Under the pieces are notes generated by a model. The model was not told where the DNA came from. It searched no databases and was given only the letters and a program-made list of their open reading frames with translations. From Chalciporus piperatus (Eukaryota > Basidiomycota > Agaricomycetes > Boletales > Boletaceae): 64,000 nt of DNA. Made by a program: the position numbers and the translations under genes. The stretch covers positions 91,889 to 155,888 of the forward strand of contig JBBPTG010000055.1 in NCBI GenBank assembly GCA_038093975.1, given 5' to 3'. Of this stretch, positions 10,817 to 23,200 are shown one piece after another (the stretch's first letter is position 1; each line of letters begins with the position of its first letter).

Positions 10817-13800
10817 TTATAAGTAACCAGAGTCATCCTCTTTCTTGTCCCAGTCGGCCTCGTCCGTCTCGTCAGGTATGGGAATCTCCTCGAGCTCGAC
10901 CTTGTCCTGATCCTTGTCGTCCTGTTTGACCTTCTCCGCTACGCTGACCGCATTGTGTTCTCCGCCTCCAAGAGGACTGCTCTTGAACTTGCTCGTCCCT
11001 TTTGGCGTCAAAGTCGCAACCCGCAAAGCTGGAGCAAGTCCACTGCGGCTTTCGCTCGAAGTCGAAAGAGATGGTGCGATCGAGGTCATATCTTTACCAG
11101 CAGTAGCCGCGGCAACGAGACGACGTTTCCTTTCCAAGAGAATTGCTTCTAGAGAAGGTGCTGGAGAGCAGGATCTCGAACCCACAGGACTGGCAGAATT
11201 GGAGAGTGGAGACGCAATCCCAGAGCCGCTGAGGGCTCTCTTTTTGGTGGCGCGAGGTGTGTGGGGGCGCGAGTTGTTCTCGGATACCGATTGTGGAGTT
11301 GTGTCCACGGGCTCGTCAGTGTTCGATGTCATTGCCTCTTCGTTCTGAACGATGGTCGCAGGTGCGATGAGGTTCGCATCTGTGAGTTCGATGGACGTGC
11401 TGGGAAGAATGACTTTGAGAGGTGAAGAAATGATCGACGGAAGTCTGACGTCTTCCCTGGGGCTGGGGGGAGCACTCTTGGAACGTAAGAAGTTAAGTCC
11501 ACGGGTGTTTAAAGGTCGTAGAACTGGTATCGTCGTAGACGATTTCGAAGGTGACAAAAGTGCCGGGGTGAGCGAATCGAGAACCTGAGGTGTTGCAGGG
11601 AAGCCTTCGGTTTCGGGGAACCGCTTCGAGTTGGACGGCTCCGATGGGACGTAGGAAGATACGGTGCCGTTCGCACCTTCGCAATCAAATTCGTCATAGA
11701 TTTCTTCACCGATGAGTTCTGAGCCACGTCAGTATTGGTCAGCACGTAGCTAAACTGAGTCTCACCTTCAAGCACGTCCTCGAGAGTGATGATACCGAGA
11801 GGCATGATGGCGGGATCGATATCCCGCAAGAAGTCCTTGGCGTCTTTCTTGGTCAAAAGAGCGTCAGCAGGCATGCTCTGTTCCAATCCTATTCCAGGTT
11901 TCGGTAACCTCAATCTCTGCTTATCCTTGTTCTCGTTGGCCACTATGCCCATCTCAATATCCGTGCTTTGACCTTGGCGTCGTTTGGACTTGGAACCACT
12001 CTTTGCTGAACGCTGGACCTGGGTGATGTCCGACTCCGTGGCTGCCTCGCCCTTGAACGTAAAATCTCCATCAGAATCGTCAACCCACGATATACCCTTT
12101 GAATTCTTCTTGCGACCTTTCTCCTTGGGGCTAGCAACAGATTCGTCATCGCTCGACTCGCTGGAGTCACTGCTAGAGTCACTAATGCCAACACGCTCGC
12201 GCAGACGCTGGGTGAGTGTACGTTTGGCAACCTTCTTGAAGGAAGCAGCTTTCTCCACACTGAAACGAGAGACGATGGCCATATGGGAACGACCTTCTTG
12301 AAATTTGTCTAGGATACCGAGCAAAGATTCGTTATTTGGAACGAAAGGAACCTTGTTGAGGGGGATCTTGCGTAGAGGAACAGCATCTGGATAGCATATT
12401 GCGTCAGAGACATTCAATATGATCAATGTCCATTTACCTTTTGGGTCTAGCATTACGCACTGTTGGCAGAGTTGAGTGAATATCCACAATGCGTAAACTA
12501 AGACATACATGTTTGATGAGAAGAATGCCAATGATCTTCTTGACTTTCTCCAGACGACCAGAAGAATCCACAGCAACTTCCACTTCCTCATACACGGGTA
12601 CACGGCTGTGCCCGGTGAGACAGATCTTCTTCATCGTGTCGTAGTCGAGCTTGGAGTCGATGGAAAGCATAAAAACATGTTCGATGGGGGTCATGGCCTG
12701 GGTATATCACCTTTAGTATATCAATACGATGATCAAACTGATCGCATTACCTGCTTTACAACCTTCTCCTGCAGGTCGAGGGTAGCACCGATGATCGTGA
12801 CAGTGTCGGTTTTGAGGTCACCACCATGCGAAGACATGGATGAGTGCATTGCAATTAGCTCTTTCAGCTCTGCGAAGAAATTTGATATAAACGACGGTGC
12901 AAAGCGTCACGGTACCAACCTCCTCTTCGATAAATGATACCATGGTGGGGTCCGAGGACGAATTCTAGCAACTTCGCTACCGGCCAGGCCACTACACCCT
13001 GTTTGCCTGTCAGAAAATCATGGCACACAATGGTAAATCAAACGAACCATGACATATATCAATACCTGGGCGAAGCCAGCCATTTTTGCACCCAAGTAAA
13101 GACCATGACGAGTGCAAAGTGACTGCGGTATGATTTCCGAGAAGCTACAATGACATCAGCGACCGATGACGCGGATGATATTGGATAATGAAAGAAGGTC
13201 TCGACGCGGAAGTGTGGGGAAAGAAGGTGGAACCCGCGTTTATGACGACGCGAAGGACGGATTCGCACGCATGTTCCGGACAGGAGGCTGTGGAACTCGG
13301 GGTTCTTTTCGAGCGAGACTTACATGACAATGAGGACCGTGCTGACGACAACACTCTGTACACCTCCACCGAGAACAGGGTCAGAGATAATGGGGAGTGA
13401 CTCGTTCACGATCATGTTTGCGAGCAAGAGAGTCACCAGGAGGAGGTGACCATTCGAGCGAATGGGTTTGATTTTGGCAGCATGACGCTTTTGTTCACTG
13501 TATAACGCGTGGACGTCAGCAAATTTCAGCCATGAAACGAATGGAAAATGCTGACGGTGTGCCACTAATACTTAAGACGTTGAGCTGGGTTTCGTCCAAG
13601 CTCATGTAACCTAATGTCAGACCGGCAAACACGCCCGATAATAAGACGAGAACGGGGATGAGACAAGCAAAGACGATGAACTCTGGGCTGTGAGGATCGG
13701 AGGAAGCTCGTTTGGCGTAGGTGTGGAGGATGGTGAGATCATCGTTGGAACCACTGAGTTTACGAGCGATGCTGGGAACATGTTGGGATAAAACGGAGAG

Positions 13801-13854
13801 GAGAGTTACGGTGAGACGGGAAGAGCGTGGGGAGTGCAGGGGAGTCGGTACCAT
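10817..13854 (-). CDS. MAM3: MAM3/CNNM-type DUF21-CBS membrane protein (metal homeostasis)
   Basis: Homolog of yeast vacuolar Mam3 and animal CNNM (ancient conserved domain protein), involved in divalent-metal homeostasis. The start ATG at 13854 gives MVPTPLHSPRSSRLTVTLLS. The first transmembrane segment is FIVFACLIPVLVLLSGVFAG followed by LTLGYMSLDETQL, the DUF21 signature. Further helices are LLLVTLLLANMIVNESLPII and GVVAWPVAKLLEFVLG. Then comes the Mam3 linker LKELIAMH and the CBS pair: TPIEHVFMLSIDSKLDYDTM, SGHSRVPVYE-type sequence, and a second CBS with SHMAIVSRF and GIITLEDVLEELIGEEIYDE. Between the CBS strands there is an acidic, Ser-rich low-complexity insert (SSSDSSESSDDE), and the C-terminal tail is long and Pro/Ser-rich, ending DDSGYL. 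About seven introns. Topology predicts the CBS domains on the cytosolic side. Confidence 0.9.
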
Positions 13855-14479
13855 TCGAGTACGGCGCACGAAATGAGAGGACTGGGCTGGGTCCTTAAGG
13901 CCTTATAGGCGATCCGGCGCTAATAATATTAACGGCATTTGTCATAGGTGTCACCACGCTAACCTTAAACCTATCGGAGAGAATATGTTCGGCTGTAACC
14001 TGTTACACCTTGTGAAACACAATGAATGAGCCAACTCGATTCTTTGTATCGCAACCTATGTGCGTTGGGATCCCGATGGATGGGCAAGGTTTAAACACGG
14101 CAAGTATCGCTCAGGATCATGATGCAGCGAGACCAGATCCACTGGCACACCTACTAGAAAAGTACGCGGCGCAATTAATATTGAGGAAGCCTGAGCGTGC
14201 CTGCACTCATGATCTGACTCAGGAGTAGACTGAAGTGACTCACCTGATACAGTCACCTCTTCAAATCAGTCAAAGGACCGCGCTGGGCATGAACTTGGCA
14301 GGACCAGTACTGGTATTTGTCAGAGTGATGACGCGATCATGATCTGTCGGCTTGCGTCATAGAGCCGGAAATCCTGGTCCTCCGTCACTTCAGACCTCTT
14401 ATGCCTAGTCGTACGCTGCAAGATCACAAACTCACATAGACTTGTCCCAGCTTTCAGCCCGGCGCTGTGAAGCTCTGTC
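13855..14479. other. Divergent intergenic region
   Basis: This is the upstream region of both the MAM3-like gene (-) and the ADCK-like gene (+). Several short open frames occur on both strands, but none resembles a known protein or has supporting splice structure. No RNA gene or repeat recognised. Confidence 0.5.
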
Positions 14480-16735
14480 ATGTCACTGCTTTTATCACTA
14501 TTTGCTAAACATGTCACACCAGCACGGTCCAAGTTCAACTCTATCGCCACGAGATCTCTTTCATCTTCTCCTCTCTCGCAGCATAGTCATCCACGATGGC
14601 CCAAGTTTGGCCGACGAACCGCGTATGTCGCGGTAACACTCGGGACGCTCTGGTTCTTGGACAAGGAACTCAATGCTTCTTCGGTGCAGCGCAACTTTCG
14701 CACCCTGTGGACGGTAAGTAACCCAAAACACACTCTATTATCAGTCCGCAGCGCCAGGTAGTTCGCCGTCACTGCCATCACCCCCGCTGCCCATCATTGG
14801 TTGCAAATATTGGGCGGTCCCGCACACACTCCGCCCTCCGTCTCTACTTATCTGCTTCCAACCGTCGAATCACCTTTCGCCGAAAGCCGAACTTCTTTCA
14901 TTTTCACACTTCCGATCTTCCCGTCTCTGACATACATACCTGTTTTCAGTGTGCAATGATATCCCTAGACTACAAGCTCAACTTCACGCCCGAAAAGGCT
15001 GATCAAATACCGCAACTTCACCAGCGCGTCGCGGATAGGATATATAATCTCTTCACTTCTAATGGTGGTCTATATATTAAAATAGGTACGCACACGCGCG
15101 GATTCAGCATGGTGTGTCATGACGCAAACAACCTCATATCTCGATTCCAGGCCAGGCGATTGGTGCTAATTCACCATTGCTGCCACGCCCTATACAGGAC
15201 AAGTTCGGTCGTCTGTTTGATGATGCACCTCATATACCCTATTCCTCCGTCCTTTCCGTCTTCCGGTCCGAGTTCGGCCGCCCACCCACAGGTCCTGATG
15301 GCGTTTTCGAAGAATTCGAGGAACAGGCGATTGCAAGTGCCAGCGTTGCCCAGGTCCACCGTGCAAAACTCAAGAGTGGCGAGTGGGTTGCGGTCAAGAT
15401 CCAGAAGCCTGACGTGAGCAAGCAGATCGAATGGGATCTCGGTGCCTTCCGCGTTGTGATGTGGATATTTGAGAACTGGATGTTCGATCTGCCAGTTTAC
15501 TTTACTGTCGGTGAGTTTCTCGGGGATTTCTTCCGAGTCGAGTCAAAGAGTCGGATGTTCATAATGCCCCGTAGATTTCATCAATAGCCACCTTCGGCAG
15601 GAGCTCGATTTTGTGCAGGAAGCACAGAATGCGCGTGTCACTGCTGAATTTATCGCCGCGGAACCGCGTCTCGCTGGCAAGGTGCACATACCGAAAGTGT
15701 ACCCCGAATACTCGACGAACAAGGTCCTCACTGCGGAGTGGATTGATGGAGTACGACTTAGCGATCGTGCCGCGATCCGAAGACTCATGGGAGAAGAAAC
15801 ACACCTTCCTCCGACGTCCAAGATCCACCCTTCTTCTTCTTCTTCTTTAGAGGGAGTGCGTTTGAAAGGAGGCGTCAAGTCGATCATGCATACCATGGTG
15901 GAGTTATTCAGCGCGCAGATGTTTAGTTGGGGATGGGTACATTGTGACCCTCACCCTGGAAACATCATCATTCGACCTCATCCCTCGAACCCAACGCACC
16001 CCCAACTCGTGTTACTGGACCATGGGCTATACGTCCGTGTGAAGGAGTCGTTCAGGCGTGAATATGCTACACTCTGGAGGGGGTTATTGGCCGCCGACTG
16101 GGACGCCATCGAACGCGTGACAGAGTCGTGGGGTATCGGCACCCCTGACTTGTTTGCGAGTGCGACCCTGATGCGCCCGGTGAGGTATGGAAAGAAAGGC
16201 AAGGATGGGAATGGAAACGGAAATGGAAAAGAATTGAACCAGTACGAGCAAAGCGTTCGGATGAAGGCGAGGTTGAAACGGTTCCTGCTGGACACGGATA
16301 AGATGCCCAAGGAGCTCATCTTCCTTGGACGGAACATGAGGTGAGGCTCTCGATTGATTTGTCTTTTTGTTTCGACGAATCTCGGTGTTGACGAAGCAAC
16401 CATCGTACCTTAGGATCGTGCAAGGGAACAACCAAGCGCTCGGGTCGCCCGTCAACCGTATCAAGATTACTGGCTATTGGGCATCGGCATCTCTCGCTAC
16501 TTCTTCGAATCTCACGTTCACGCAGCGCGCACGGGAGTACTGGCATTATCTCGTGTTTCGGAGTGTGATGCTGTCTATCGATGTGGCATTCTGGGTGAGC
16601 AATGTGCGCCAATGGATCCGACGCACGCTGGGAATGTCGACGATGGGTTTCGAGGACGAGTTGGAGAGGACGATGAGAGGCTTGGCTAAAAGCACGCTGG
16701 GAGTCGATGTTGCACCTGGGGCCTTTGAGGGGTAA
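14480..16735 (+). CDS. Mitochondrial ABC1/ADCK (UbiB-type) atypical kinase-like protein
   Basis: UbiB/ADCK family protein, closest by motif to the ADCK1/ADCK5 and yeast Mcp2 (Cqd2) branch, which acts in mitochondrial lipid and coenzyme Q homeostasis. The start MSLLLSLFAKHVTPARSKF is a basic, Ser-rich likely mitochondrial presequence, followed by a hydrophobic stretch AYVAVTLGTLWFLD that may anchor it in the inner membrane. Family motifs: YIKIGQAIGAN (KxGQ), EEQAIASASVAQVHRA (the Ala-rich loop replacing the kinase Gly loop), WVAVKIQKP (Lys), WVHCDPHPGNI (catalytic loop) and LLDHGLYV. The DHG instead of DFG is typical of the ADCK1 group. The C-terminus contains ITGYWASASLATSSN and ends GAFEG. 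Intron 1 is unusually long (about 240 bp); later introns are near 50-60 bp. It is convergent with MID1, 91 bp between stops. Confidence 0.88.
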
Positions 16736-16826
16736 CGTTTGTTTCCACTCGATAGACACCTACCTTGTCATAATGGTATATTCCGGGTCAGCCGGCAGTG
16801 GGAGTCCGACTGAATGCATGCATGCT

Positions 16827-18349
16827 CTAGATTCCGTTACACCACACGTGTCCCCATCTATCTTGTGCTACACCCGTCATACCTTTGCCCATCCCTCCAT
16901 CCCCATCATCTATGAAACCTACTCCATAACTTGCTCCTGCGTTGAACTCCGTCGTGGGGCATTTTATCCCGAGAAAGTATGGGCACGCGCGATCGATCGC
17001 ATTGCACGTCTCGAGGCAGGGTAGCAGGGAAGTGTAATCATAGCTCGCATTCGGGAAATACGCATTTCTCGATGGAGAGCCACTCGGTTGTGGTACGAGC
17101 GCCGACAATGGGACCTGTGCATTCCTCTCGGAGGATGACGGACCAATGACGGTGGGCGCGGACTCGGACTCGGACTCGGAGCAGCGGGGAAAGGATACGG
17201 CGCAGAGCCACGAGCGGTAGTGGGTCTGACAGTCTGCACACGTTTGAAAAGGCGAATAGAGATCGCGGCCACATGCGAATGTGAGAAGCATGGTGGTAAA
17301 GTTGGTCATGTATTGAAGGAGGGGATCGGAGATGTTGCTCGGGAGGGAGGTAGCGTCGTAACCGAATGCAGGGGCTGGTAGAGGAGGTAGAGGGACGGCG
17401 TACGAGGTCGAGGGGCAGTAGGGGAGCGAGTGTATGAGCGGGCAGGGGAAGCTGGCTAATGAGATGATGTTTGAGCCGCTAGAACGAATGGACGACGTGA
17501 GATGTGACAACTTGCCTGATTTCGTTGAGAAATAGATTGGTCCGCTGACTTTCAGGGAGTCTTGGATGACATATGCGGTGTAGTTTGTGCTTGGCACGAG
17601 TCCGTCGACGAGCCATTGCGATCTCCACCCTTCGGAACCTCGTAACCAAAAGTCGTTGCTGACGATCATTCCGGTGGAGGTCGTATTCATTAGAGAACAA
17701 GCTGTCTGTGGGAGGGATGTCAGTTGTGCAGACGTTGGCGCCACGACGAGGGTAAAGTTGGGGGTGGATGTGGGGGTATCCGAGGAGAGGTTTGCTACAG
17801 GGAGGGTATAATTCGGAAAACTTGGTTGCTCGGTGATCACAGACTCGAATGCATGAGAGAACAAGATCGCTTGGTTGGCGGTGGTATCGCCCAACAGGGG
17901 TAGTTGGTCGAGCATTTCAAACGTCGCAATGCCTGGGGGGATCGAAACGGTTGGTAAGTTGCAAAGTCGAGATAGCGATGTCAAATACCGTTGTTTGATA
18001 CTGAGATCTGGTATGATGTTTGGCTCGTCATCTCGACGGAGAGCAGCCCACCGTTGGGCGCTGAGCCTGACCATTCCCCATACCCATCGTTTAGCTGAAT
18101 CTCAAAGACGTCAGTGCCGCCGTTCGGTCCAGGAATGATGTCTGAGGTGCTATTGGACAAAAAGAAGCGAGCGGAGGAAGCTTGGGTCGAGCATATTGCG
18201 ACAGATACGGTCAGTCGTGGGGAGGAGGGTAGACCGAGCAAACTGGTGGAGGAAGAGAAGGATGCCACCGAGTTAAGCGGAAGGAACTGCTGTGCTTCAG
18301 CAAAGATAGTCGCATGGAGGAGCAGGAGTAAGCGGAGACAAGCTCGCAT
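16827..18349 (-). CDS. MID1: Stretch-activated calcium channel subunit Mid1
   Basis: Regulatory subunit of the fungal high-affinity calcium influx system, partner of Cch1 at the plasma membrane/ER. The start ATG at 18349 opens with a clear signal peptide (MRACLRLLLLLHATIFAEAQ). One intron lies at about 17937-17979 (donor after the codons for SVSNN). The extracellular part has many N-glycosylation sequons (NFTT, NYTA, NSTS). The C-terminal Cys-rich region has the family pattern CGRDLYSPFQTCADCQTHY, then RSWLCAVSFPRC, then LLPCLETCNAIDRACPYFLG and KCPTTEFNAGASYGVGF. This Cys spacing is the Mid1 signature. About 490 residues, within the fungal range. Confidence 0.92.
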
Positions 18350-18661
18350 GTTCCGGTCACACCGACTCAGCTATGGAGATTCGAGTTGCTTTCGCTGGTC
18401 ACAGATCGCTGGCCAAGTCGCTAGTTTGTAGAGGTAGTTAGTAGTAAAGCGTTAGCAGAAGGTATAGCCTGCAGATTGCGACATGGTGTCGTTGAGTAGT
18501 TGCTTGGGGAAATGACCGTGGATAGCGCACTCGCCCGCAACAAGTCAGGTACTCAAGCGTGGCATGCAAAGACAGCAGGTGAATACGTAGTCAAAATTAT
18601 CATTAACCCCCATGCAAGGGCTCTATGAGCAGATTTACAGTACGTAGGCGGACCCATTCCA

Positions 18662-20135
18662 CTACAAGACGTATCGGTTCTTGCCCCTGACATCCGCATA
18701 TCTGTCTGGTTTGGGTGGCTTCCCAAAGACTGCCTCCTCGGTCTCTGCACACATACCAGTGAATTTCCAGACTCGGAGAGCAAATGCAACACTTACTGAG
18801 AACATCCCGATATATTCTTGAAACTGTTGGATCCCACTTCCCTCTCCACATGTGTGCACCCCCTCCAGTGGCAGGATCTATATCATACTTGGTCACAAAC
18901 TCCCTCAATGAAAAGCCAACACGTTGTTCCATTGGAATGACTGGAACGTCAATGTACGATTTTTGAGGGAGCATAAGGATCGTGTAGCGGTGATACGGCG
19001 TGCCCTTTTGGGGATGAGGGGGTATGTACTGGGTATGGGAGTTCACGTTAGAGATCAGTGATGGGGACGTCGCTGACAGAGGGATGTTTGGTCTAGAGAA
19101 GCATTGACGCAAATGACATGGGTTGAGAGGGGACACACGTACTGTAGCCAGTGGAGGAATGGCTGAAATGTACTGCTGATCTGCTCGGGTACGTCTACGC
19201 CATTGTTGGTAAATTAAAATACGCAAGAGTACACACTCACCTGGATCAACCATGACCAACGTGTACAAACGCTCGTCCGCGTGGTAAACATCTTTGTGGA
19301 GCTTTGGAGGGTTCACAGTCTTCAGTGCCTAGTCAGCCAAGGGGTGACGCGTAGAGGTGGTAGATAAACTCGCCTGCTCCGGAAGGAGATAAACCCCTGG
19401 TTCCACGAACTTGTGTTTCGGTTTTGTTGACGACTGAGACTCGTCGTGCTCAGGGAATGAAACACGGAGATCAAAGGAGGGGTTAAGGTCAGGCACAACA
19501 TCGGGGACAACGTGCATTTGGTGAATTCGTTCCATCTGAAACGGCTAAGTTTGAAACCGCTGTACACAACGAGCCCACATACCAGAAGGTCGAGTGCGCC
19601 TTCCTTTCTCCAGCGTTGTTCAATGATATGTCTTTCTGCTGGCCTTGACATGTCCGCTAAGAAAATGCTAGTGTGAACAGCTGGCTGAACAAGACATATG
19701 GCCCGGTGACTTACCCATTCCGTTTGCACACTTCCATCGAATCTGTGGAAAGTTGACCTCGCTCTGTATGTCCAGATAGTTCAACCTCTCCTCCATTTCC
19801 TTGATTGCTGCAGCGTCGGGTTCGGGTGCGTTCCTGGCAGCGTCGAGCGCGGTCTGAACGTCGCGCATTTCGAGTTTCAACGCTTCCGAGTCCGCCTTGA
19901 TGAACTTGAGCGCCTCGTCGAATGCAGGAAGCACGCCGAGGGCAAGAGGTCGCTTCCATTCTCGCGGGTGCTCGAGGGAAATTTTAGGTCGACGCGTCTT
20001 GAGTAGTCGGGGACGACGTGTCTGGGTGGAAGCGTCCTCCTCGGTCGCGGTCGTGGTCGCTGCTGGGGTCGATGCAGCCTGGAGTGTCCTAACGAACTTT
20101 GCTGGCTGAGAGTGTAACCTCCGTAGTGTGAACAT
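18662..20135 (-). CDS. MRPL35: Mitochondrial large ribosomal subunit protein mL38 (yeast MRPL35), PEBP fold
   Basis: Mitoribosomal protein with a phosphatidylethanolamine-binding-protein-like domain. The start at 20135 gives MFTLRRLHSQPAKFVRTL, a typical mitochondrial presequence. The N-terminal helical part contains RPKISLEHPREWKRPLALGV and LPAFDEALKFIK. Later exons give HIIEQRWRKEGALDLLM, the PEBP strand motifs VVPDLNPSFDLRVSF, VEPGVYLLPEQ and RLYTLVMVDP (the ligand-site region of PEBP, here structural), and then KGTPYHRYTILMLPQ and FSLREFVTKYDI. It ends PDRYADVRGKNRYVL. At least six introns. The upstream region is shared with the divergent valyl-tRNA synthetase gene and holds a short CTAGT-type repeat. 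Confidence 0.9.
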
Positions 20136-20154
20136 GATCCTAATGGTAGTTGAC

Positions 20155-20218
20155 CAGGTAGTACTAGTAGTAGGTCTAGTAGTAGGTCTAGTAGTACTAT
20201 TACTTAGTAGCTCAGTAG
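20155..20218. repeat. CTAGTAGTAGGT-type minisatellite in a divergent promoter
   Basis: Short imperfect tandem repeat of TAGTAGGTC / CTAGTAGTA units between the starts of mL38 (20135, -) and valyl-tRNA synthetase (20276/20360, +). The same CTAGT-rich type recurs in the MAK21/EPL1 divergent promoter at 38305-38400. Confidence 0.7.
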
Positions 20219-20275
20219 TCTACTTATTACATAACCCACTCAGTTTCTTCTTTCTGCCAGTGACTCGGATCGCGG

Positions 20276-23200
20276 ATGCTAAAAGCATGCAGCAATCGAT
20301 ATCTCTTCTCCCCAATCTCTTCCTCCCGATCTATTGCGAACCTTGCTAAATACCCAACAATGGCATCAACCAAAGACCCAAAGAAGCTGGACAAGGAGGC
20401 AAAGCTCGCTGCAAAGCTAGCCAAGCAGGCCGCATTGGCACCAAAAGCAAAGGCCGACAAGGAGAGCAAGCCCGAGGAGGTGTTCGTCAACACCACACCA
20501 AAGGGCGAGAAGAAGGGTCAGTTCTCCAGCCCGTCTGTCTGCGCTTCTGACTCTACATCGATCACGTAGACATGGCCCAACCAATGGCTGCTGGATACAA
20601 CCCACAAGCGGTCGAGGCAGCTTGGTACGATTGGTGGGAAGCCCAGGGCTTCTTCAAACCCCAAAGTGCCCCTGATGGCTCTGCCAAACCGGAGGGTGTA
20701 TTCGTCATTCCTTCCCCTCCCCCCAACGTGACAGGTAGTCTTCACATCGGTCATGCTCTCACTGTGGCCATCCAAGATGGCTTGGTACGATGGTCAGTCG
20801 CATATTGATGTCCGTGGCCAAGTCAATAACCAGGTCCAGGAACCGCATGCTGGGCAAGACAACATTATTCGTTCCGGGCTTCGATCACGCTGGTATCTCG
20901 ACGCAGTCTGTTGTCGAACGTCGCCTGTTCAAAGTCGAGGGAAAGACGCGTCACGATCTTGGTAGAGAAGCCTTCTTAGAAAAGGTCATGGACTGGAAGA
21001 ACGAGTCAGTGAGCTTCCGGTCCGTAATTAGCGCGTCATACTCATATTTCTCAGCTACCAGTCACGTATCACGAACCAGCTCCGTAGACTAGGAGGAAGT
21101 TACGATTGGGATCGTGTTGCATTCACCATGAACCCCGTGAGTAGAGAGTGCATAGTCCCTTGTCTCCGACTTCATTTTCAGCGCAGTCGCTCTCGAAAGC
21201 TGTCATCGAAACCTTTTGTCGTTTGCATGAGGGTGGTATCCTTTATCGTGCAAACCGGTTGGTGAACTGGTGTGTCAGGCTTAACACGACACTCTCAAAC
21301 TTGGAGGTACGTTCATACAAGGTACCCTCCTTCCTTTTATTGATGTGATATAGGTGGATCAAAAACAACTAGATGGTAGAACTCTGCTTAGCGTACCAGG
21401 TTACGATCCAAAGGAGAAATTCGAGTTTGGTGTCATCACATCTTTTGCATACCCAATCGAGGGTTCCGGTACGCTCCCAATCAGTGTTTGCTTTTCTTCT
21501 CACCTACACCTTCGTAGATGAGAAAATCATCGTTGCAACCACGCGACCAGAGACGATGCTTGGTGACTCTGCTATTGCTGTCCATCCCGATGATCCTCGC
21601 TACAAGGTGCAAGAAACTTGTTTTTTTTACTCAGCGTGCTGAACTGACACTCCTTCAGCACCTTCACGGGAAATTCGCCAAGCATCCGTTCGTTGACAGG
21701 CGGATACCCATCGTGACAGATGCAATCGTGGTTGACATGGAGTTCGGAACTGGTGCCGTCAAGATCACGCCCGCGCATGACCCCAACGACTATGAAGTTG
21801 GGTCGCGCCATAATTTGGAGTTCATCAATATCCTCAATGACGACGGGACACTCAATGCAAATGCCGGAGAGAAGTTCAACGTAAGTCGGATGCTTAGATG
21901 TAGGAGTAAATTGGTCTGAGAGATGTATCCTCACAGGGCATGAAGAGGTTCCATGCTAGACGAGAGGTCGTCAAGGCACTCACTGATCTGGGATTGTTCG
22001 TTGAGACGAAGAACAACCCCATGCAGATTCCTATTTGCAGGTGAGTACGTCTTCGTTGTGTATGCGCGTGTGCCAACGAGAATACAGTAAATCTGGGGAT
22101 ATCATTGAACCAGTGTTGAAGCCACAGTGGTGGGTGAACTGCAAACCTTTAGCAGAGGAAGCGATCAAGGTTTGATGGTGAATATAAACTGCCGAGTACG
22201 GTGACTCATCCCTGCCCCATAGCGAACACGGGCAGGAGAGCTCAAGATCGGTCCCGCACAATCAGAGGCGGATTGGTACAGGTGGCTTGAGAACATTCAA
22301 GATTGGTGTATCTCGCGCCAATTATGGTGGGGCCACCGTTGCCCTGCTTACTTCGTCCGCATAGAGGGTCAAGAGAACGAGGTATGTCTCCCAAAGTCTT
22401 CGCCCATATATCGCTGATTGAGGCGCTATGTCTAGAACAATGACGGCAAAAACTGGGTCGTCGGTCGTAATATCGAGGAAGCCACTGAACGTGCCAAAGT
22501 GTTAGCTGCTGGCAGCAATTTCACTCTCGAGCAAGATGAGGATGTCCTTGATACATGGTTCTCTTCTGGTTTGTGGCCATTCTCCATCATGGGCTGGCCA
22601 GAAAAGGTGGATTCCTTTTCGTGTTTCGTGTCGTTCAAGTCTAAACTCGTTCTAGACCCCCGACTTCCAACACTACTACCCCGCAAGCTTGTTGGAGACT
22701 GGATGGGACATCCTATTCTTCTGGGTCGCTCGTATGGTGTTGCTCGGCGTCTATCTGACGGCTGAAGTTCCATTCGGCGAAGTTCTTTGCCATGCAATGA
22801 TTCGGGACGCTCATGGACGGAAGATGAGCAAAAGTTTGGGTAATGTCATAGACCCTCTGGACGTCATCCACGGACTGCCTCTCCAAGATCTTCACCAAAA
22901 GCTTCACGAAGGAAACTTGGACGAGAAGGAGATTGCAAAAGCTATTGCAGGGCAGAAGAAGGACTTCCCCAAGGGTATTCCGGAATGTGGAACCGACGGT
23001 CTCAGATTTGCTCTCTGCGCCTATTCGGGTGGAGGTAAGGGAAGCTCTGCCTATACGCGACAGTTTTGTGACTTCTTCGCACAGGACGGGATATCAACCT
23101 TGAGATCCTTCGTGTTGAGGGCTACCGAAAGTTCTGCAATAAAATCTTCAACGCTACAAAGTTTGCGATGCTCAAGTTTGAGCCTGATTTCCAGCCCGCT

